From positions 62,001 to 126,000 of the forward strand of contig NZ_JAHZPC010000004.1 of NCBI RefSeq assembly GCF_019929185.1: a DNA stretch of 64,000 bases, given 5' to 3'. The notes below the pieces were generated by a model. That model saw only the letters and a list, made by a program, of their open reading frames with translations. It was not told the DNA's origin and did not search any database. This DNA comes from Streptococcus parasanguinis (GTDB lineage Bacteria; Bacillota; Bacilli; Lactobacillales; Streptococcaceae). Position numbers and translations under genes: made by a program. Below are positions 7,708-15,524 of this stretch, one piece after another; positions within the stretch are counted from its first letter, which is position 1; every line of letters begins with the position of its first letter.

Positions 7708-8534
7708 AATCAGCAATGTATTTTGAAGAAACGCAGGCCTTGATGCAAACCTTTAGCCAAGAGGACCAAGTTTATTTCCAAGATCTCTGGGATTATTTCA
7801 ATTTTGCAGGTTTTTTATATGAGGAGAAAGCCTTAAGAGAGCAGGTCTATAATTTAGCGGTAGATTTTTCACAAGCAAGCGGAGATGGCCTCACGGCAAA
7901 GGATTTTTTTGGCCTTGATCCGAAGGGAATGGCAGACCAAATCATCGAAAATATGCCCAAAGAATCGACTCGCTCTGTTCTAAAATATGGGGCTATCTTT
8001 TCAGGTATTGTGATTTTTTATCGCCTCTTAAGTGATTTTGCTTCCCAAGCGGTCCTTGTGCTCAAGCCGCTAGTCGATTTAACCGACATCATTTTGGGAC
8101 TCCTAACTGTTGGGATCATCTTCTATCTCCTTCGTCGTCTCATTTTTGCGGAGGAAAAAACGAAAAAAGCAATTTATGTAGCATTTGTTCTAGTTCTAGG
8201 ATTCTATTTTGTCGGTGAAATAGTGGGAGTCCGCTTCTTGCCAGCTCTTGCTTGGTTTGTAGTCCCTAGTCCTTGGGATACTCTTCTCATGACAGGGGCT
8301 AGCGGGGCTCTCATTCTTTGGCAATGGAAAGAAGAGTTTGGACGAGCTTTCATCTTTCCTATCGTCGCCTTTTTAGGGGTTGGATTCTTACATCGCTGGA
8401 CCTTGGCACAAGGAGTTCAGAATCTTGGTATGACAGTTCTTCTGCCCACAGTGATCATCGTCTTTGGGCTGGTTATTTATTATTGGTTTACGATTCGTGC
8501 TTTGAAAAAGAATAGGACGGAAAGTGATAAATAG
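7704..8534 (+). CDS. PadR-linked membrane protein (DUF1129-like), second of a pair
   Basis: This 276-residue protein is a paralogue of the preceding gene. It has the same soluble N-terminal domain with the matching motif FFGLDPKGMADQIIENMPK (about residues 69-87), then several hydrophobic segments to the C-terminus. ATG 7704 overlaps the preceding stop in an ATGA arrangement and is preceded by GGAAGAAG. The two proteins may form a heteromeric membrane complex, which is inference from tandem duplication and coupled translation. The operon ends against the reversed copy of the modular repeat at 8543. Confidence 0.8.
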   Translation: MKSAMYFEETQALMQTFSQEDQVYFQDLWDYFNFAGFLYEEKALREQVYNLAVDFSQASGDGLTAKDFFGLDPKGMADQIIENMPKESTRSVLKYGAIFSGIVIFYRLLSDFASQAVLVLKPLVDLTDIILGLLTVGIIFYLLRRLIFAEEKTKKAIYVAFVLVLGFYFVGEIVGVRFLPALAWFVVPSPWDTLLMTGASGALILWQWKEEFGRAFIFPIVAFLGVGFLHRWTLAQGVQNLGMTVLLPTVIIVFGLVIYYWFTIRALKKNRTESDK

Positions 8535-8542
8535 AAAGAAAA

Positions 8543-8769
8543 GGGGGGCTGGGACTAAAGTCCTAGCCTCTCAATTGTTTTTGGATTGTCGAGCAAGACG
8601 CAGTGGTTGAGTGCTCAAAGCACTGCTTTGAGGTGGTAGATAGGACTTGCTAAGCAAGTTTCCTAAGTAGTTGTTCGCTTTTCAAGTTCCAAAGATGCCC
8701 TACTCAACTGTGCGGAGGTGGGACGACGAAATCGAATTCTAAGGAATTACCGATTTCTGTCCCACTCTC
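8543..8769 (-). repeat. Modular structured repeat, copy B (reversed)
   Basis: This copy matches copy C (30132-30363) almost throughout but is inverted. The terminator-like module is at 8543-8575 (GGCTGGGACTaaAGTCCTAGCC). The central module contains ACTTGCTaAGCAAGT and CAAAGCA/TGCTTTG palindromes, and the GTGGGAC/GTCCCAC hairpin is at 8722-8766. It fills the gap between the PadR operon and the APC permease gene. Confidence 0.88.
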
Positions 8770-8818
8770 TTTCTTGTCCAAGTATGATAGAATAAACTCA
8801 TTAGATGGGAGAATAGAT

Positions 8819-10210
8819 ATGAATTTATTTCGAAAAAAGTCTTTGGGACAGGTTCACCCAGGGTTAAACCGCCATTTACGTTTATGGGATTTGATTATTT
8901 TAGGAATTGGTGCCATGGTGGGGACGGGGATCTTCACGATTACGGGAACCGCAGCAGCGAATTTAGCTGGTCCAGCCCTCATCATTTCGATTGTGATTGC
9001 GGCTTTTTGCGTCGGCTTATCTGCCCTCTTCTTTGCTGAGTTTGCGTCTCGCATCCCTTCAACTGGTGGGGCCTATAGTTACCTCTATGCCATCTTTGGA
9101 GAGTTTCCAGCCTGGATTGCAGGTTGGTTGACTGTGATGGAATTTATGACAGCTGTATCAGGGGTGGCTTCAGGTTGGGCTGCGTATTTCAAGGGCTTGT
9201 TGGCCAATCTTGGCTGGAGCCTGCCGACAGCTTTAAACGGGACTTTTGATCCAGCTAAGGGAACTTATGTGGATCTCTTGCCTATTTTGGTTATGGTCCT
9301 CGTCACAGCCTTAGTCCTTATGAATGCAAAAGCGGTTTTACGCTTTAATTCCTTGCTGGTCTTACTCAAGTTCTCCGCTCTTGCCTTGTTTATTCTTGTC
9401 GGGATTTTTCACCTAAATCCTGGCAACTGGGCAAACTTTGCTCCGTATGGATTTGGCGAAATCTATGGTGGTCAGACAGGGATTATGGCTGGAGCTTCGC
9501 TTATGTTCTTTGCCTTTCTTGGTTTTGAGTCCATTTCAATGGCGGTCGACGAAATCAAGGAACCACAAAAGAACGTCCCTCGCGGCATTGTCCTCAGTCT
9601 CTTGATCACAACCATTCTTTATATCTTGGTCACCCTGGTTTTGACCGGTATGGTTCCTTTTAAGAACTTAAATGTAGAAGACGCGGTTGCCTTTGCCCTT
9701 CGTCAGGTCGGAGCTGGTTGGGCTGGAAATTATGTATCCTTAGTGGCTATTTTGACCTTGATTACCGTCTGCATTTCCATGACCTTTGCCCTTTCACGGA
9801 TGATTTACAGTTTGGCGCGGGATGGTCTCTTACCAAAAGCTATGAAACAGCTCGATCCAAAAACCAGAATTCCAAAAAATGCAACACTAGTAGCTGGATC
9901 GATGGCTGCCATTGCTGGTGGAGTCTTTCCACTAGCCAGTATCGCTTCCTTCTTAAACATCTGTACCTTGGCTTACCTGGTTATGTTGGCCCTTGCCCTC
10001 TTGAAATTGCGTAAGGAACACGGGGCCCCTGGACCTGGTGAATTTAAAACGCCCTTGGTTCCGGTCTTGCCAATCCTATCGATTGTGGTCTGTCTGTCCT
10101 TTATGACCCAGTATTCCCTATCGACCTGGCTGGCCTTCGGAGTTGCTCTCCTGATCGGGGTTGGAATTTATTTCGGTTATGGGTATCGCCATTCAGAAGA
10201 AAATCAATAA
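8819..10210 (+). CDS. APC-superfamily amino acid permease (cationic amino acid transporter-like)
   Basis: The 463-residue permease has about 12-13 membrane helices. The first helix carries the APC substrate motif GIGAMVGTGIF (residues 27-37), and the segment GFESISMAVDEIKEPQKNVPRGI (about 234-256) is typical of the CAT/YfnA-YhdG branch. It imports an amino acid, likely with proton symport. ATG 8819 follows GGGAGA (8807-8812); an upstream TTG at 8774 would add an implausible hydrophilic N-terminus. It is a single-gene unit ended by a terminator. Substrate is not determinable from sequence; branched-chain, alanine/serine or cationic amino acids are all possible. Confidence 0.9.
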   Translation: MNLFRKKSLGQVHPGLNRHLRLWDLIILGIGAMVGTGIFTITGTAAANLAGPALIISIVIAAFCVGLSALFFAEFASRIPSTGGAYSYLYAIFGEFPAWIAGWLTVMEFMTAVSGVASGWAAYFKGLLANLGWSLPTALNGTFDPAKGTYVDLLPILVMVLVTALVLMNAKAVLRFNSLLVLLKFSALALFILVGIFHLNPGNWANFAPYGFGEIYGGQTGIMAGASLMFFAFLGFESISMAVDEIKEPQKNVPRGIVLSLLITTILYILVTLVLTGMVPFKNLNVEDAVAFALRQVGAGWAGNYVSLVAILTLITVCISMTFALSRMIYSLARDGLLPKAMKQLDPKTRIPKNATLVAGSMAAIAGGVFPLASIASFLNICTLAYLVMLALALLKLRKEHGAPGPGEFKTPLVPVLPILSIVVCLSFMTQYSLSTWLAFGVALLIGVGIYFGYGYRHSEENQ

Positions 10211-10215
10211 AACAT

Positions 10216-10247
10216 AAAAGCTAGAGTAGAAGAACTCTGGCTTTTTG
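10216..10247 (+). terminator. Terminator after the APC permease gene
   Basis: AAAAGCTAGAGT (10216-10227) pairs with ACTCTGGCTTTT (10234-10245), followed by a short T run. Confidence 0.85.
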
Positions 10248-10267
10248 TATAGGGAAAGCTCTTTTTT

Positions 10268-10276
10268 TGATATAAT
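10268..10276 (+). promoter_or_regulatory. Extended -10 promoter of the DUF2829-SDR pair
   Basis: TGATATAAT gives a TATAAT at 10271-10276 with a TG extension. No good -35 is visible. AAAGGAG follows at 10301-10307. Confidence 0.6.
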
Positions 10277-10314
10277 AAAGGGAGAAAGTTAACTAGATAA
10301 CAAAGGAGAAAAAC

Positions 10315-10551
10315 ATGACATTTGAAGAGATTTTACCAGGCTTAAAGGCTAAGAAAAAATATGTACGTACAGGCTGGGGTGGAGCAGAAAACTACGTCCA
10401 ACTTTTTGATACCATTGAGCAAGATGGGGTGGCTCTGGAAGTGACACCTTATTTCCTCATCAATGTGTCTGGTGAAGGCGAAGGTTTCTCCATGTGGAGT
10501 CCAACCCCTTGTGATGTCTTAGCGACAGATTGGGTGGAAGTCCATGACTAA
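10315..10551 (+). CDS. Tad2-like / DUF2829 domain protein
   Basis: A 78-residue protein that matches the DUF2829 pattern: N-terminal MTFEEILPGLKAKKKYVRTGW, a central strand TPYFLINVSG, and the C-terminal signature WSPTPCDVLATDWVEV. DUF2829 is the fold of Tad2, a phage anti-Thoeris protein that sequesters cyclic ADP-ribose-type signals. Chromosomal DUF2829 proteins are common and their role is not established. ATG follows AAAGGAG. Its end overlaps the SDR gene by 8 bases, so the two are co-translated. Whether it binds a nucleotide ligand is inference from the family. Confidence 0.8.
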   Translation: MTFEEILPGLKAKKKYVRTGWGGAENYVQLFDTIEQDGVALEVTPYFLINVSGEGEGFSMWSPTPCDVLATDWVEVHD

Positions 10552-11242
10552 AAGGGTCTTGATTACAGGCGTGAGTTCCGGGATTGGTCTGGCTCAAGCT
10601 CGTCTCTTTCTAGAAAAGGGCTACCAGGTCTATGGCGTGGACCAGGGAGCGGATCCGCAGTTGTCGGGTGCTTTCCATTTCTTGCAGAGGGACTTAACTC
10701 TGGATTTGACGCCGATTTTTGACTGGTGTCCTGAGGTAGAGGTCTTGTGCAATACAGCAGGAGTTTTGGATGATTACAAACCGCTTCTGGAGCAAAGCGC
10801 TCAGGAGATTCAGGAGATCTTTGAGATCAACTATGTGACTCCGGTGGAGCTGACGCGGCATTATCTGACTCAAATGTTGAAGAAGAAGCAAGGGATCATT
10901 ATCAATATGTGCTCCATTGCTTCTAGCCTGGCAGGAGGAGGCGGTCACGCTTATACCTCGTCCAAGCATGCTCTAGCGGGCTTTACCAAGCAGTTGGCGC
11001 TGGATTATGCAGAAGTTGGCATTCAGGTCTTTGGCATCGCGCCGGGAGCTGTCAAAACAGGCATGACCGCAGCAGATTTTGAGCCAGGTGGCCTAGCAGA
11101 CTGGGTAGCCAGTGAGACGCCCATCAAGCGCTGGATTGAACCAGAGGAAGTAGCAGAAGTCAGTCTCTTTTTGGCTAACGGGAAGGCGTCTGCCATGCAA
11201 GGGCAAATCCTGACCATTGATGGTGGATGGAGTTTGAAGTAG
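10544..11242 (+). CDS. Short-chain dehydrogenase/reductase (FabG-like)
   Basis: The 232-residue classical SDR has the cofactor motif TGVSSGIG at residues 8-15, the NTAGV variant of NNAG near 70, an active-site serine region NMCSIASS near 123, and the catalytic pair YTSSK near 138. The C-terminus ends in GQILTIDGGWSLK as in FabG-like reductases. The acid residue after strand 2 (GVDQG) suggests NAD(H) preference, but this is weak. It overlaps the DUF2829 gene. It is not the fatty-acid-cluster fabG by context; its alcohol/ketone substrate is unknown. Confidence 0.9.
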   Translation: MTKRVLITGVSSGIGLAQARLFLEKGYQVYGVDQGADPQLSGAFHFLQRDLTLDLTPIFDWCPEVEVLCNTAGVLDDYKPLLEQSAQEIQEIFEINYVTPVELTRHYLTQMLKKKQGIIINMCSIASSLAGGGGHAYTSSKHALAGFTKQLALDYAEVGIQVFGIAPGAVKTGMTAADFEPGGLADWVASETPIKRWIEPEEVAEVSLFLANGKASAMQGQILTIDGGWSLK

Positions 11243-11452
11243 GGAAATGAAAAAGCAGGAGCTAAAATCTTACTAAGAAATGTAATTGTTTTTTCCTTAA
11301 AAACACAGGGATAATAACAATTATGAAGATAACTGAGGGTAAGTTCAGAAGAACTTTTTGAATGGGCTCTACCTGAAACCTTAAGAGATTGTTTTAGAAG
11401 AAACGAATAGTACAATTGATTTGCTAAGTTATTGTGGAATGAAGGTGAAATC

Positions 11453-12112
11453 ATGATTAAATTAGTAAATGTTACTAAATGTTTTAGTGATGGATCGAAT
11501 GTCAGATACATTTTCAAAAATTGTAATTTTGAATTTAAAAAAGGTAGCACGACTGCAATAGTTGGCCGTTCTGGATTAGGAAAAACTACTCTTGTTAAAT
11601 TAATATTAGGGATTACCAGTTTAAATGAGGGGGATATCTTAGTCTGTGGTAGTTCCATTTTAGATATGAAAAATTTGAGTAAGGTAAGGCGTAGGAATAT
11701 TGGCTGTGTCTTCCAAAACTTTAATTTGATTTCAGGTTTCACGGTGAAAGAGAATATTCTACTTCCAAGATATTTTTTTGAAAATGGAGAGAATAACATT
11801 AACGAAATTTGTAACACTCTAGGTCTTTCAAAGGAAATGTTAAGCAAGAGTATTGATAAGATTAGTGGAGGTGAAAAACAAAGAGTTGCCTTGGCAAGAG
11901 CTCTTATTAATAATCCAGAAATATTGATAGCAGATGAACCTACTGGTAATTTAGACGCTGCTAACGAACAAAATATAATAGAATTGTTGAAGCGGATCAA
12001 TGAGGAGTTAGGTATCACGATTATAACAGTAACTCATAGTGATAAGGTGGCCAATAGTATGCAGTCTATTTGCACAGTTGTTGATGGCAAAATTGAGTAC
12101 GTAAGGAGATGA
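11453..12112 (+). CDS. MacB/LolD-type ABC transporter ATPase (AT-rich pair)
   Basis: A 219-residue ATPase: Walker A GRSGLGKT near residues 37-44, Q-loop FQNFNLISGF, signature ISGGEKQRVALARAL near 137-151, Walker B LIADEPTGNLDA near 158-169. This is the class that works with FtsX-fold permeases for peptide or lipid extrusion. ATG 11453 has AAGGTG (11442-11447) 5 bases upstream. The permease gene follows after 4 bases. The pair is distinctly richer in A+T and in AAT/ATA/TTA codons than its neighbours, suggesting horizontal acquisition. A bacteriocin or antimicrobial-peptide immunity role is possible but no precursor gene was found. Confidence 0.88.
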   Translation: MIKLVNVTKCFSDGSNVRYIFKNCNFEFKKGSTTAIVGRSGLGKTTLVKLILGITSLNEGDILVCGSSILDMKNLSKVRRRNIGCVFQNFNLISGFTVKENILLPRYFFENGENNINEICNTLGLSKEMLSKSIDKISGGEKQRVALARALINNPEILIADEPTGNLDAANEQNIIELLKRINEELGITIITVTHSDKVANSMQSICTVVDGKIEYVRR

Positions 12113-12116
12113 TAAA

Positions 12117-13319
12117 ATGAATCATTCCATATTATTCATTGCTAAAAGAGATTTAGAAGTTAACAAACGAAGATATAGATTAGTTCGACTGTCAATAGCG
12201 ATCTCTGTTTTGCTAATTGTTTTAGTGATGCTCATTTCTAATTCTTTCTATAATAAAATGATTAATGAAATGACTGTAGCAAATAAAAATGTTGTTACTG
12301 TTGCCTTTGGTAATAAAGAAAATTCTCTGAATTATAATGCTTTGCCTTTATTTTCTAATGAAGATATTGATCGAGTAAAAAAAATAGATGAAGTAAAAAA
12401 TATTACTGGTGTAAAACTATTATTTACGGATGATATCAAATTCCAAAATGGTAAGACATCGGTTTCCAATACTATCCATTGTCTAGAAGAAAAGTATTTA
12501 AAAAACCTGAATATTAGAATTGCTGAAGGGAAATTTCCAGAGAAGGACAATGAAATATTAATCGGAGATTCCGTACACAAGGCTACATCAATGAATGTCG
12601 GAGATACGGTGACTATTAAGATTGATAATCATTATGAAAAGTTTGTAATTTCTGGCATTATAGACAAGCAAGAAGCGCAGTTATTTTCTACCTTGCCAAC
12701 AGAAATAAATCAAATGATGGCAATCAATGTAAAAAGTAGTAGCGTTTCATCAAATAAGTATTACTATCTGAATGCTACTGTAAAAAATGGAACCGATTTA
12801 AATGAAGTAGCAAATAAGATAGAAAAGAATGTTTTAAAAAATGAAAATTTAAAACAATCTTTATCAGGAACAGGATTAGATGTTGTTGTAGCAACACAAC
12901 AGGATGTTATCAATATGCTATCCAGATGGTTTTCCTACATCGACCTTTTTATCCTCTTAATCATAGTTCTTATCTCTATTGTAGCGATTATTAATATCAT
13001 CAATATTCTTGCCATTACCATTCAGGAGAATCATAAACAGATCGCAACTTTTAAAATCATCGGTGCATCTGATCGACAGATAAAAAGAATATATTTATTT
13101 GAAAGCTTCATGATGGGAGTACGAGGTACAAGCGCGGGATTGGTGATAGGAATTGCTATTTCTTATTTGATCATCTTTTTGAGTGGATTGCCACTAGATA
13201 TTGAACTTAGCAGATTGTTGTTCCCGGTATTAATAGGGATACTTACTTCAGTTTTTGCAGGATTATTGGTATCTAGAAAAATTACTAAAATTGATATTGA
13301 AAAAGTATTAAATCAATAG
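12117..13319 (+). CDS. MacB/FtsX-type ABC permease (AT-rich pair)
   Basis: The 400-residue permease has one N-terminal helix (about residues 24-46), a long extracellular MacB-type periplasmic-core-like domain (about 47-270) and three C-terminal helices (about 275-300, 325-350, 362-385), the topology of MacB/YknZ transporters. Start ATG 12117 is preceded by AAGGAGAT (12102-12109). It forms an operon with the ATPase just upstream. The extruded substrate is unknown. The gene shares the AT-rich composition of its partner. Confidence 0.88.
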   Translation: MNHSILFIAKRDLEVNKRRYRLVRLSIAISVLLIVLVMLISNSFYNKMINEMTVANKNVVTVAFGNKENSLNYNALPLFSNEDIDRVKKIDEVKNITGVKLLFTDDIKFQNGKTSVSNTIHCLEEKYLKNLNIRIAEGKFPEKDNEILIGDSVHKATSMNVGDTVTIKIDNHYEKFVISGIIDKQEAQLFSTLPTEINQMMAINVKSSSVSSNKYYYLNATVKNGTDLNEVANKIEKNVLKNENLKQSLSGTGLDVVVATQQDVINMLSRWFSYIDLFILLIIVLISIVAIINIINILAITIQENHKQIATFKIIGASDRQIKRIYLFESFMMGVRGTSAGLVIGIAISYLIIFLSGLPLDIELSRLLFPVLIGILTSVFAGLLVSRKITKIDIEKVLNQ

Positions 13320-13418
13320 AGAAGAAATGATTAGGGTCAATAAGAGATGGTGTTGCAAAAAGAATAGCTATACTGGTTTCACTATCGACTGAGCTTTGAA
13401 TGAAAGTAGGAGGATTTG

Positions 13419-13898
13419 ATGGAAATCAAAAATCACTTTGGTGTCTACGGAGTCTGTCTTCAAGAGGGGAAACTACTCTGCATTGAAAAAACAAGAGGCC
13501 CTTATCAGCATCGTTTTGATCTACCGGGTGGTAGCCAGGAACTAGGGGAGGGACTGACCGAAACACTCAAGCGAGAAGTTCTGGAAGAGACGGGCTATAC
13601 GATTAGCAGATACGCTAATCCTAGGATGTATGACGTGATGGTTCAAGAAGAAGGGAAAGACTTCGCAGTGCATCATATCATGGCCTTTTATGATATCGTA
13701 CTCGATTTCGAGAGCTCTCAACAATCCCTTCCTCAGGAGGTTCTTGATGGAAGCAATGATTCAGCCAATGCCATTTGGTTGAATGTGGAAGAAATTACTG
13801 CAGACAATGCTTCTCCCTTAGTATTGAAGGTAAAGGCAGAGTTAGAAGGATTTCCAGAATTAGAACTGATAAGCTATAGAAATTGGAAGGTAAAATAG
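13419..13898 (+). CDS. NUDIX hydrolase
   Basis: A 159-residue protein with a Nudix box GGSQELGEGLTETLKREVLEETG near residues 36-58, carrying the REVLEETG core that binds the catalytic metal. These enzymes hydrolyse nucleoside diphosphate derivatives. Start ATG 13419 lies 5 bases after a perfect AGGAGG (13408-13413). An acetyltransferase gene follows 7 bases downstream, and the run of genes from here to 15961 appears to be one operon. The substrate cannot be inferred. Confidence 0.9.
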   Translation: MEIKNHFGVYGVCLQEGKLLCIEKTRGPYQHRFDLPGGSQELGEGLTETLKREVLEETGYTISRYANPRMYDVMVQEEGKDFAVHHIMAFYDIVLDFESSQQSLPQEVLDGSNDSANAIWLNVEEITADNASPLVLKVKAELEGFPELELISYRNWKVK

Positions 13899-13905
13899 AG
13901 GGAGA

Positions 13906-14634
13906 ATGGAACTATTTAAAACATGGAAGAAATATATGGTTCTCTATGGTCTTAAATCTCAAATTGGAACTGTTTATCGAAACAGTGATAGGACAACGAG
14001 CTTTTATGATATTGGGAATTTTCTATACCTAGCAGGGGAGTTGGATCCCAGATTTTGGGAAGACTTTGTTAGGCAATATGGTTTAGATTATAAGATTATT
14101 ATTTCAGAAGACACTAAGTGGCAAGATTTTCTGCATCGGCAAGTGGGGTTAATTTCTTTTACTCGCTATTCTTTTAAGGATAAGGCAAATTTTCAAGTTG
14201 AATTTCTAAATGATCTAGTTACTCATTTAGAGGAAGGTTACAATATTGTACCTATTGACAATCGTATTTATAACTATCTTTCTGAGGAAGAATGGTCACA
14301 AGATTTACAGGGGGATTTTGAGTCCTACCAGGATTTTGCTTTAAAAGGTGGATTTGGCTTTGTTATTCTTAAAAATAATGAACTGATTGCTGGGATTTCC
14401 TCAGGGTTAGTTTACCACGGAGCAGTTGAAGTGGAAGTTGCAACTAGACCAGACAAACAAGGAAAGGGATTTGCTAAAAAACTTGGTGCTGCAATGATTC
14501 TAGAGGCTTTAAATAGAGAAATGTTCCCACTTTGGGATGCTCATAACGAGGCTTCTAAAAAAGTAGCAGAATTTTTAGGATACGAATTAGTTGAACCTTA
14601 TGAAGCTTTTGAACTAGAGGAAAGTGTCGTATAA
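13906..14634 (+). CDS. GNAT family N-acetyltransferase
   Basis: The 242-residue protein has the acetyl-CoA site in its C-terminal half: VEVEVATRPDKQGKGFAKKL (about residues 175-194) includes the Q/RxxGxG/A-type P-loop QGKGFA. It is followed by MFPLWDAHNEASKKVAEFLGYE, characteristic of the GNAT_acetyltr_2 branch. The N-terminal 150 residues do not show a familiar domain. ATG 13906 is preceded by AGAGGGAG. Its TAA shares bases with a possible start of the next gene. The acceptor substrate is unknown. Confidence 0.85.
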   Translation: MELFKTWKKYMVLYGLKSQIGTVYRNSDRTTSFYDIGNFLYLAGELDPRFWEDFVRQYGLDYKIIISEDTKWQDFLHRQVGLISFTRYSFKDKANFQVEFLNDLVTHLEEGYNIVPIDNRIYNYLSEEEWSQDLQGDFESYQDFALKGGFGFVILKNNELIAGISSGLVYHGAVEVEVATRPDKQGKGFAKKLGAAMILEALNREMFPLWDAHNEASKKVAEFLGYELVEPYEAFELEESVV

Positions 14635-14675
14635 TGATATCTAATATTGTATCTTTTAAGACGAGGGGAATCGCT

Positions 14676-15524
14676 ATGCAAAATCAACTGGCTCTTAGTG
14701 GCGAAAGAATTGTTGAAAAAATTTACCCACAACTATTTCATCATGTTGGTATGATTCGTGGCGAATATTTGGTGAGGGAGATCAGTCAAAATATACTGCT
14801 AAAAAGTTGTCAGCAATTTGTAAAAGATTATCTAGACACTATTTGCCATTTGTACCCAGATGAAGAAGTCTGGTATCGCTTTTCAGAGTTAACAAATGCA
14901 GAAGCAAATAGTCTAGATGGGACAAAAGTGTATTTCGATGAACGCCACCCATTGTTTGGATATAGAGGGACTAGGCGTTTACTGGCGTGTTTGGATGAAT
15001 TTCATGCTGAAGCAAATGTTGTTACAGAAGTTTATCAAATCAATCCCAATTTGTCTGTTATTTTTCCTTTTGTCAATGATGCCGACCAATTAAGACAAGC
15101 TATTAGAGTGTTGCGCCAGCATGGTTTTACTGGAAAAGTTGGAACAATGATTGAATTACCGTCAGCTTATTTTGACTTGGACAGGATACTGGAAGCTGGT
15201 ATTTCAAAGATTGTAGTGGGAATGAATGATTTGACTTCTTTTGTTTTTGCGACTGTGAGGAACAGTCAATGGCATGATATGGAAAGTCCCATTATGTTAG
15301 AAATGCTGAGACAGATGCAGGATAAAGCAAGGACGAAAAAGATAGATTTCGCCGTAGCAGGATATCTGAATGCTTTTTTCATACAAAAAATGAATCAAAT
15401 GGATATCAAGTGCATTATCCATTATAGTTCTATTCCAGAGATGTTTAATTTAGAGATTGACCATCGAGACCATCTCAAACGCATAAAAGAAGAAAGTAAA
15501 AAATTACAAAGGAGCAACAAATGA
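14676..15524 (+). CDS. Stand-alone PEP-synthase-like C-terminal domain protein, catalytic Cys not seen
   Basis: The 282-residue protein resembles only the C-terminal PEP/pyruvate-binding TIM barrel of PEP synthase/PPDK. Visible matches are WYRFSELTNAEANSL (like RTSDFKTNEYANL), HPLFGYRGTRR (like NPMLGFRGASR), MIELPSA and GMNDLTSF, which hold the phosphate- and Mg-binding residues. The catalytic cysteine motif (CGQ/CGE) is replaced by AVAGYLNAF. The nucleotide-binding and phosphohistidine domains are absent. ATG 14676 has GAGGGG (14663-14668) 7 bases upstream; an alternative ATG at 14634 overlaps the previous stop and would add 14 residues. Function is unknown, perhaps a binding protein or a lyase-like enzyme. 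Confidence 0.75.
   Translation: MQNQLALSGERIVEKIYPQLFHHVGMIRGEYLVREISQNILLKSCQQFVKDYLDTICHLYPDEEVWYRFSELTNAEANSLDGTKVYFDERHPLFGYRGTRRLLACLDEFHAEANVVTEVYQINPNLSVIFPFVNDADQLRQAIRVLRQHGFTGKVGTMIELPSAYFDLDRILEAGISKIVVGMNDLTSFVFATVRNSQWHDMESPIMLEMLRQMQDKARTKKIDFAVAGYLNAFFIQKMNQMDIKCIIHYSSIPEMFNLEIDHRDHLKRIKEESKKLQRSNK

Noticed and set aside
11023-12018. Minus-strand open frame of 331 codons
   Set aside because: It lies opposite the SDR and ABC ATPase genes, both of which have clear motifs and ribosome sites. The frame is composed of complements of those genes and has no recognisable domain.
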